This document shows positions 14,613 to 19,043 of a stretch of 19,043 bases of DNA, piece after piece. A program made the position numbers and the translations under genes. This DNA is from UBA961 sp041191145 (lineage in GTDB: Bacteria > Bacteroidota > Ignavibacteria > Kapaibacteriales > UBA961), in assembly GCA_041191145.1 (NCBI GenBank), contig JBEEPK010000040.1, positions 1-19,043 on the forward strand, in the 5' to 3' direction. Below the pieces are notes generated by a model. It did not search any database. It was not told the origin of the DNA and saw nothing but the letters and a program-made list of their open reading frames with translations. Within the stretch, counting starts at the first letter, position 1. Every line of letters starts with the position of its first letter.

Positions 14613-14615
14613 TAA
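14382..14615 (+). CDS. Small three-helix membrane protein, copy 2
   Basis: This 77-aa protein is nearly identical to the one encoded at 12643-12888, with six substitutions. It has the same three hydrophobic segments, the same PLWAAW and WMFSWGF landmarks, and the same AAGGAG ribosome binding site (14368-14373) at the same distance. It ends at Phe77 rather than continuing for four more residues. Silent and conservative differences dominate, which suggests that selection keeps both copies. The function is unknown. An AT-rich inverted repeat starts at its stop codon and separates it from the acidic repeat protein. Confidence 0.8.
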   Translation: MEEKTTFPVPLWAAWLINIASWIIFVATDIHVLEVIMGVACLVAAFIAFKHQGWYLLFISVLDALWMFSWGFKLDLF

Positions 14616-14642
14616 TTGTTATTATTATTTTATAACAATTAA
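14612..14642. repeat. AT-rich perfect inverted repeat
   Basis: Eleven-base arms TTAATTGTTAT (14612-14622) and ATAACAATTAA (14632-14642) pair perfectly around a 9-nt loop. The TAA stop of the preceding gene is inside the left arm. With only one G-C pair the hairpin is weak. It could stabilise or trim mRNA, serve as a protein site, or have no role. Confidence 0.5.
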
Positions 14643-14670
14643 TGTACTATAGAAAAAAGGAGCACTAAAA

Positions 14671-15024
14671 ATGATTGGAAAAATCTTTGATTTAGTATTA
14701 TCAATTTTTACAGGTGAAGAAGCTGACTCTATTGGAGACGGTGATTTATTAGATATTGATGGTGACGGAGAGTCTGATAGTGTAGCTATAGACACAGACG
14801 GTGATGGTGATATTGATACACTGGCTATAGACACAGACGGAGATGGAGAAATAGACACACTGGCTATGGACACAGACGGAGATGGAGAAATAGACACACT
14901 GGCTATGGACACAGACGGAGATGGAGGAATAGACACACTGGCTATGGACACAGACGGAGATGGAGAAATAGACACATTAGCTATGGACACAGACGGAGAT
15001 GATGAAGTTGATTCAATTATATAG
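14671..15024 (+). CDS. Acidic DxDGDGxxD calcium-loop repeat protein
   Basis: This 117-aa, extremely acidic protein has a short N-terminal hydrophobic stretch (MIGKIFDLVLSIF) too short for a normal signal peptide. From about residue 26 to the end it consists of seven 13-residue units of the form DTDGDGEIDTLAM, the first and last diverged. Each unit carries DxDGDGxxD, the loop pattern of EF-hand, dockerin and thrombospondin type 3 calcium sites, so it would be expected to bind several Ca2+ ions. Such arrays are usually parts of large secreted proteins; a free-standing small version is unusual. AAGGAG precedes the ATG at 14671. The +1 strand also reads through as a Ser/Pro repeat in reverse, which is a shadow. 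The function is unknown. Confidence 0.75.
   Translation: MIGKIFDLVLSIFTGEEADSIGDGDLLDIDGDGESDSVAIDTDGDGDIDTLAIDTDGDGEIDTLAMDTDGDGEIDTLAMDTDGDGGIDTLAMDTDGDGEIDTLAMDTDGDDEVDSII
14746..15018 (+). repeat. Seven 39-bp tandem coding repeats
   Basis: Units begin at 14746, 14785, 14824, 14863, 14902, 14941 and 14980. The four from 14824 to 14979 are almost identical at the DNA level, including synonymous positions. The first, second and last are diverged. This points to recent expansion from the middle of the array. The length of 39 bp keeps the reading frame, so copy number can vary without breaking the gene. Confidence 0.93.
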
Positions 15025-15070
15025 AAATATCATCTTATCTCATTGAAGTTTTATCTTAAATATGACTTTA

Positions 15071-15103
15071 CTCAATAGCCACAGTTTTTTTGTGGCTATT
15101 GAG
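15071..15103. terminator. Strong 13-bp hairpin, possible terminator
   Basis: CTCAATAGCCACA (15071-15083) pairs perfectly with TGTGGCTATTGAG (15091-15103) around GTTTTTT. Downstream is TTATTAAATTTAATT rather than a clean T run, so termination efficiency is uncertain. Its place between the acidic repeat gene and the PH-domain gene suits a terminator. Confidence 0.65.
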
Positions 15104-15149
15104 TTATTAAATTTAATTGTGTTTTTCTTCGATAGCAAAGGTACATTTT

Positions 15150-15530
15150 ATGGGACTTCTTTCCGGATTACTAGGTAATGCATCTATTGTTGATTCTGCA
15201 GAATTACAGAGAGAATTTGCGCATCTTCTCATAGATGGCGAAACAATAGAATTGGGTTTCAAACTCATTCGTGATATGTTCATATTTACCAATAAAAGAT
15301 TGATTTTGGTGGATAAACAAGGTCTTACCGGTAATAAACTTGAATACAAATCTGTAACTTACAAGAGCATTACCCGTTTTAGCATCGAAACTGCAGGTAC
15401 ATTTGACCTCGATGCAGAATTGAAAATTTGGGTTTCAAGTGAAATAGAGCCCAGCATTCAAAAGCAATTCACAAAAGCGGTAAATGTCTATGATGTGCAG
15501 AAAGTATTAGCAACACATGTATTAGGTTAA
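15150..15530 (+). CDS. Bacterial PH-domain protein (bPH_1-like)
   Basis: This 126-aa soluble protein resembles the bacterial pleckstrin-homology family PF08000. The start at 15150 (MGLLSGLLGNAS) follows AAAGG; a TTG at 15117 extends the frame but lacks support. The family core is clear: IELGFKLIRDMFIFTNKRLI, LVDKQGLTGNKLEYKSVTYK, SITRFSIETAGTFDLDAELK and IWVSS. These proteins fold like PH domains; the ligand and role are generally unknown, with cytoplasmic or membrane-surface roles suspected. No membrane segment or signal peptide is seen. The TM2 gene starts 5 nt after its stop, so the two are probably cotranscribed and translationally coupled. Confidence 0.87.
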   Translation: MGLLSGLLGNASIVDSAELQREFAHLLIDGETIELGFKLIRDMFIFTNKRLILVDKQGLTGNKLEYKSVTYKSITRFSIETAGTFDLDAELKIWVSSEIEPSIQKQFTKAVNVYDVQKVLATHVLG

Positions 15531-15535
15531 CTCAC

Positions 15536-15880
15536 ATGCCTCAAGCCATGACGTATTTGCCCTCTATTGAGGGACAGGAATTGATGTTTGTTCAAGCCAT
15601 TTTTGATCAATTATCGGAGCAGGAAGCTCAGCGATTTACACTTGCCTATTCACAGAGGAGGCGTGATCCGAGCATGATTCTGATCATGATCATCGTTGCG
15701 ATGGTATTTCTTCCCGGATTACACAGATTTTTCCTGGATAAAGTTGGCTCGGGGATAGTTCACTTGCTCACATGTGGTTGGTGTTGGATTGGAACCGTGA
15801 TAGATTTGGTGAATCACAAAAAACTCACATTCGAGTATAATGCAAAGATTGCATCAGAGATTGCGACGATGCTACGATAA
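15536..15880 (+). CDS. TM2-domain membrane protein
   Basis: This 114-aa protein has an N-terminal soluble region of about 46 residues (IEGQELMFVQAIFDQLSEQE) followed by a TM2 domain: hydrophobic helix ILIMIIVAMVF, LPGLHRFFLDKVGSGIVHLL, then TCGWCWIGTVIDLV. The GxHRFFLxxxxxGxxxLL pattern and the second helix ending in IDL are TM2 hallmarks. TM2 proteins are small two-helix membrane proteins of unclear role in bacteria. The gene begins 5 nt after the PH-domain gene and ends at a strong terminator, so the two form one unit. A link to the DUF2752-like and DUF4190-like genes upstream is possible, as such families often co-occur. Confidence 0.87.
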   Translation: MPQAMTYLPSIEGQELMFVQAIFDQLSEQEAQRFTLAYSQRRRDPSMILIMIIVAMVFLPGLHRFFLDKVGSGIVHLLTCGWCWIGTVIDLVNHKKLTFEYNAKIASEIATMLR

Positions 15881-15887
15881 ACCCTCA

Positions 15888-15921
15888 AACAGCCACCCCA
15901 ATAAGGTGGCTGTTCTTCTTT
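15888..15921 (+). terminator. Rho-independent terminator after the TM2 gene
   Basis: A perfect 10-bp stem, AACAGCCACC (15888-15897) with GGTGGCTGTT (15905-15914), has a 7-nt loop and is followed by CTTCTTT. It lies 7 nt after the stop codon. Confidence 0.88.
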
Positions 15922-15929
15922 CCACAGAA

Positions 15930-15961
15930 TTTGTTCTCACCTATCAATAACCCTATATTTG
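15930..15961 (+). promoter_or_regulatory. Bacteroidota-type promoter, TTTG-N20-TATATTTG
   Basis: TTTG at 15930-15933 and TATATTTG at 15954-15961 are 20 nt apart, matching the -33/-7 promoter of Bacteroidota primary sigma factors. It sits directly after the terminator of the TM2 gene and about 150 nt before the envelope operon starting at 16109. Transcription would start near 15967 and leave an untranslated leader of roughly 140 nt in which I see no recognisable riboswitch. Confidence 0.6.
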
Positions 15962-16108
15962 TTCAATCAATGGAATGGTTTCCGGGGCCTTTGGGGGCAA
16001 TGAGCGGAACACATTGATACAATATCAAGACGGGCAAAATGGTTTGGGATATAGTTCACAAAGACTTGAATATCAGGAATATCGAATAGTCATTTTATAG
16101 GAAGATAC

Positions 16109-16678
16109 ATGAAGAAAGTGCTCCTTTCCATGCTTCTGTGTATGTGGTTTATGAGTCAGGGTGCGAATGCACAGACATTCGTGGGACTCGGCATTGGCGC
16201 CGCCATGCCTCAAACACAGTTTCCCGAGCAAAGCGATCTAGGCTTGCACGGAGAATTCCAATATGGAGTTCACAAGTTTTGCAATATGTGGCCGGTATTC
16301 ACTGTGAATTATGGGTATTATGGTCCCATAGACAGTTTGGAATACACAAATCCTCGCATTTATTCACTTCCCAATGTGATCAATGTACAAGCGAATGTAC
16401 GATGGTTCCCATGGGATGCTCCGAATGTGCCATTGTATCTCAGTATGGGTACGGGAATTTCCATCATAACGGGTGATGATGAAGAAGGGAAGATTGGCAT
16501 GCCGGGTACACTCGAAGCCGGATATCTTTTCAATTATGAAAATCCTTGTTGTGATTGGTTCATCACGCTATCCGCTCGCTATACCACCAATAATATGCTC
16601 AGAGATTTGGACAGACCTCATCTTTCGGGTCTTTCAGGCATGATACATTTGAATATCCCATTGGGAGGTGCAAAATGA
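16109..16678 (+). CDS. Small secreted outer-membrane beta-barrel-like protein
   Basis: This 189-aa exported protein has a classical signal peptide (MKKVLLSMLLCMWFMSQGANA, cut before QTF). The mature part has alternating, aromatic- and Gly-rich strands such as FVGLGIGAAMP, HGEFQYGVH, VFTVNYGYYGP, VINVQANVRWFPW, LYLSMGTGISI and ITLSARYTTNN. This fits a small outer-membrane barrel of about eight strands. Cys residues occur as FCNMW and a CC pair in NPCCDWF. A good ribosome binding site (AGGAAG) precedes the ATG. The next gene starts within its stop codon (ATGA), so they are translationally coupled. It opens an operon of envelope proteins. The function is unknown. Confidence 0.8.
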   Translation: MKKVLLSMLLCMWFMSQGANAQTFVGLGIGAAMPQTQFPEQSDLGLHGEFQYGVHKFCNMWPVFTVNYGYYGPIDSLEYTNPRIYSLPNVINVQANVRWFPWDAPNVPLYLSMGTGISIITGDDEEGKIGMPGTLEAGYLFNYENPCCDWFITLSARYTTNNMLRDLDRPHLSGLSGMIHLNIPLGGAK

Positions 16679-17991
16679 GAATGTCTACTCTTACAATGTT
16701 ATGCATATTGTCCCTTTCGGTACTTGCAAGTTGTTCCCCAAAGCCAGGAATTACAGAACTAGAAAAAAAAATGTCCATGTATGAAGATGCAGTTCGTATC
16801 AAACCTGAATTGACTGAAAAGTATTTTCAGAAATCTTCCGGTGATGCTAATCGTGATGGCAGAACGCTTCGGGGCTATGTTGAATATGTACAGATCACAA
16901 GGGACAGCGCGAATAACCCCATTGATACAGTTTTTGCATTTCGTGAAAAGATCAACAATAAACCAAGCGCCAAGGGACTTTTAATTCCAATAAAAGACAT
17001 CGAAACAATCCCAACTTTATTCCCCGGAATTCAGACAGACAGTCTCGGTGGTTTTAATCTTGTGGAAAGTTTCCATGTCACAAAAAATATCCCTGAAATT
17101 CGCTCCATTCCCATTGAAGATGTACTGAAAAAATCATGTGATTGCGAGCCATTTTCTCTCAATGTGGGATTAGATTTATCGCTCAGACTTGCACTTGGCA
17201 TAGATGCAGGAATCGGTCTTGCCTGCTTTGATCGTGACTATTCTGATTTTTGGGCAGCAACACATTTTAGAGCTTCTTCCTATAATGATGGATTTGTCAA
17301 TTCCACATTATTCGGTAGTTCAGATTTGGCTCGATTGCAATATGGCGGTGAAGTGACGGCCGGCATTCGAGTTGGTGAAGATTATCGATGGGCATTTGGA
17401 TTGACATTCGTGCAAGGCATGCAAACACTCAATGCTGGAGATTTTAATCCCAATGTGCTTCTTGCCGATATGCCACTTGTTAATCGTCCAATCGGACTTC
17501 TCACCACAAGACATTATCTCGTTCCTGTGAAGAATTCTCAAAAAGGGAAAAAATCCCAGAGCTTCTTCTATGTGGATGTCTATGGAGATGATGCAGACAA
17601 ACCGGCTCGTGAAGAAAAGGAAGGCGATGGACTATTGAAAGCAATCTTCGGTTGTATGAAACCATATGTCTATAATGAATTCGGGTTCTCATTTGATCCA
17701 TTTTCCATGGCCGCTTTATCGATGTCACTCGGACTCGAATGCGATGACTGTACTGTACGCATCAAAGATGCACAAGCAAATGGTGATATAGACATGAATT
17801 GGTCTTTACCAATAACCTATGGTTTTGGTGTTGGTGTTGATATTCCCATCATGAATAATCTTGATTTAGAAATTGATCTTGGTTATCGCGATGTCGCTGT
17901 CGGCGATTCATTCTCATTACTCGGCTTCTCCAATGTGCCGGGCACCCGTCGTTTGGGAACATTTCAATTGAGATTAGGAGTAATGTACTGA
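16675..17991 (+). CDS. Lipoprotein with barrel-like C-terminal region
   Basis: This 438-aa protein has signal peptide lipobox VLASC (Cys20). Residues about 21-150 form a soluble, charged N-terminal part. After KKSCDCEPF (about 153-161) come strands typical of outer-membrane barrels: LNVGLDLSLRLALGIDAGIG, YGGEVTAGIRVG, YRWAFGLTFVQG, EFGFSFDPFSMAALSMSLGL, ITYGFGVGVDIPI, LDLEIDLGYRDVAVG, and a final TFQLRLGVMY that ends in Tyr, like a C-terminal barrel-assembly signal. Cysteine pairs CDC and CDDC stand out. A lipid-anchored protein that also has a barrel-like domain is unusual. It overlaps the gene before by 4 nt and the next by 1 nt. The function is unknown. Confidence 0.78.
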   Translation: MRMSTLTMLCILSLSVLASCSPKPGITELEKKMSMYEDAVRIKPELTEKYFQKSSGDANRDGRTLRGYVEYVQITRDSANNPIDTVFAFREKINNKPSAKGLLIPIKDIETIPTLFPGIQTDSLGGFNLVESFHVTKNIPEIRSIPIEDVLKKSCDCEPFSLNVGLDLSLRLALGIDAGIGLACFDRDYSDFWAATHFRASSYNDGFVNSTLFGSSDLARLQYGGEVTAGIRVGEDYRWAFGLTFVQGMQTLNAGDFNPNVLLADMPLVNRPIGLLTTRHYLVPVKNSQKGKKSQSFFYVDVYGDDADKPAREEKEGDGLLKAIFGCMKPYVYNEFGFSFDPFSMAALSMSLGLECDDCTVRIKDAQANGDIDMNWSLPITYGFGVGVDIPIMNNLDLEIDLGYRDVAVGDSFSLLGFSNVPGTRRLGTFQLRLGVMY

Positions 17992-18866
17992 TGAGAAATA
18001 TACTATTAGCTCTTATTCTATTTAGTTTGAATAGTTGCTTTACTCCTGAACCATTATCGCCTGATGAAGTAAAACCACTCGTCAGAGAAGCTACAGTTGC
18101 TGTGTTTAACTCTACCACATATCAGAGTAATAAAACACCTGACTCATTATTTACAATTGCAACCTTTAAGTTTCCATCAAGTACGAACTCTTCAGGTTCT
18201 CTACCAAATGATGAAAGATTCTTGTCTGGTAATTGGACTTTTGAAGATGCTAATTTTCCTTTGCCTGGTTATACAACAACTTATGACTTTCAAGAACCAC
18301 CAAATTCACTTCAAGCTGGAGATGTATTAGTAGATAGTATTTATCTTCATCCTACAAATCCATTATTGTCAAAAGTAGTTTTGAGATTCAAGGGAAGATT
18401 TGCCAGAATTCCAAGAGCAACTCCACAGTTAACAGAAGATGCTGATAGTCTAGCAAATGTATTCATGCAATTGGCTAATGACACACTTCGATTTTTTACA
18501 GGTTGTGATCAATTTGAAAAATTGGCAGTGCAATATGGCGATGTAAAGATTGGAAGACTTTATACTATTAAAGCTTTTAATCCAAATGGAAATCCACAAA
18601 ACTATGAGTACCCAAATAATTGGCCGAGTACAAAAACAATCGGTCAATTTATGCCTCCTTTCAAGAGATTACCTGCAGCTGATATGGATACATATACAGC
18701 TGAATTTGGCTTGGGAGAAGTTTTTTATTATATGGCAGAAAATGGCAATAACTTTTTTGTTTCCGTCTCAAATATTCGCGAAAGTCTTTTAACTCCAGGT
18801 TTGAAACGAGTAACTTTCAAGTTTGCTGAAGCATATTATTGTACCATCTGTAATCCATTAGACTAA
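17991..18866 (+). CDS. Uncharacterised lipoprotein of the envelope operon
   Basis: This 291-aa lipoprotein has a short signal peptide ending in LNSC (Cys16), followed by TPEPLSPDEVKPL. The rest is a mixed, beta-rich soluble region with many Asn, Thr and Pro residues (FKFPSSTNSSGS, FEDANFPLPGYTTTYDF, KVVLRFKGRFARIP, EYPNNWPSTKTIG). It closes with FKFAEAYYCTICNPLD, a CxxC near the C-terminus. No family was recognised. The ATG shares its first base with the TGA stop of the upstream gene, so translation is coupled. It probably acts with the two preceding envelope proteins at the outer membrane. The next gene starts 1 nt after its stop. Confidence 0.75.
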   Translation: MRNILLALILFSLNSCFTPEPLSPDEVKPLVREATVAVFNSTTYQSNKTPDSLFTIATFKFPSSTNSSGSLPNDERFLSGNWTFEDANFPLPGYTTTYDFQEPPNSLQAGDVLVDSIYLHPTNPLLSKVVLRFKGRFARIPRATPQLTEDADSLANVFMQLANDTLRFFTGCDQFEKLAVQYGDVKIGRLYTIKAFNPNGNPQNYEYPNNWPSTKTIGQFMPPFKRLPAADMDTYTAEFGLGEVFYYMAENGNNFFVSVSNIRESLLTPGLKRVTFKFAEAYYCTICNPLD

Positions 18867-18867
18867 C

Positions 18868-19043
18868 ATGAAAACACTCATACTAGCATTAGCTTTCTGT
18901 CTTGGTGGATTATCAATAATCACTCTACATGCACAGGAAGATTTAAAGAGGGTGAAGATTACCAAACCCTCGAAGCTTTTGAAGAAAGGAGTCAATACTC
19001 CGTCCGATGACTTTGCTCCTGCAATCATCGGAACGATTGGGAA
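18868..19043 (+). CDS. Secreted protein, 5' part only (runs off the window)
   Basis: The reading frame opens at ATG 18868, 1 nt after the previous stop, and stays open to the end of the window (58 complete codons). It begins MKTLILALAFCLGGLSI and has a signal peptide cut near LHA before QEDLKR. The mature N-terminus continues KITKPSKLLKKG, then NTPSDDFAPAIIGTIG. An N-T-P-x-D-D-F-A-P phrase like this resembles the start of PD40-type beta-propeller repeats found in Bacteroidota OmpA-linked proteins, but too little is present to call it. It continues the envelope operon. Confidence 0.65.
   Translation, partial: MKTLILALAFCLGGLSIITLHAQEDLKRVKITKPSKLLKKGVNTPSDDFAPAIIGTIG

Noticed and set aside
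14625..14990. 121-aa Ser/Pro repeat open frame on the minus strand
   Set aside because: It is the reverse of the 39-bp DxDGDGxxD repeats. The + strand has the better ribosome binding site and a known motif.
14746..15018. Regular repeats considered as a CRISPR array
   Set aside because: The 39-bp units are head to tail with no unique spacers and are an in-frame coding repeat.

Overview
The window is about 19 kb of bacterial chromosome, moderately AT-rich, with every supported gene on the + strand. Several features suggest the Bacteroidota/Chlorobiota (FCB) side of the tree. These are many lipoproteins with xSC lipoboxes, OmpA and barrel-like envelope proteins, core genes with little or no Shine-Dalgarno sequence, and at least one promoter of the TTTG-N20-TAnnTTTG type known from Bacteroidota. 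A Chlorobiota, Ignavibacteria or Kapabacteria-like organism is possible, but that placement is inference.

Bases 1-3.5 kb hold ATP synthase genes: atpA (alpha) and atpG (gamma), with hldD (ADP-heptose epimerase, LPS core synthesis) between them. As given, atpA is broken. About 38 nt are missing near position 297, which shifts the frame and removes roughly 13 conserved residues. This is either a real lesion or an assembly or sequencing error.

Bases 3.5-6.2 kb hold three consecutive paralogous lipoproteins. Each has two LTxxQ-type motifs and a set of spaced cysteines, and each is closed by its own strong intrinsic terminator, so they look like separate transcription units from an old tandem duplication.

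Bases 6.2-11.7 kb hold an MlaE-family lipid-transport permease, a TPR protein, guaA (GMP synthase) and a large outer-membrane protein with a 17-proline hinge and two OmpA-like domains.

Bases 11.8-15.9 kb are an accessory stretch of small genes. There are two paralogous small lipoproteins; a three-helix membrane protein present twice at about 94% nucleotide identity; and, between its copies, DUF2752-like, DUF4190-like, VanZ-like and OB-fold proteins. After the second copy come an acidic protein made of 39-bp DxDGDGxxD repeats, a bacterial PH-domain protein and a TM2-domain protein. Genes around 12.6-14.7 kb are more AT-rich and several have strong AAGGAG-type ribosome binding sites, unlike the core genes. 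This suggests a separately acquired or fast-evolving module.

Bases 15.9 kb to the end hold a recognisable promoter and a tightly packed operon of envelope proteins: a small barrel-like protein, a lipoprotein with a barrel-like C-terminal part, another lipoprotein, and a truncated secreted protein. Overlapping start and stop codons suggest translational coupling and a shared envelope role. The function is unknown.

No tRNA, rRNA, CRISPR array, transposase or integrase was seen. No gene-free stretch exceeds 300 bases; the longest is 4286-4567.
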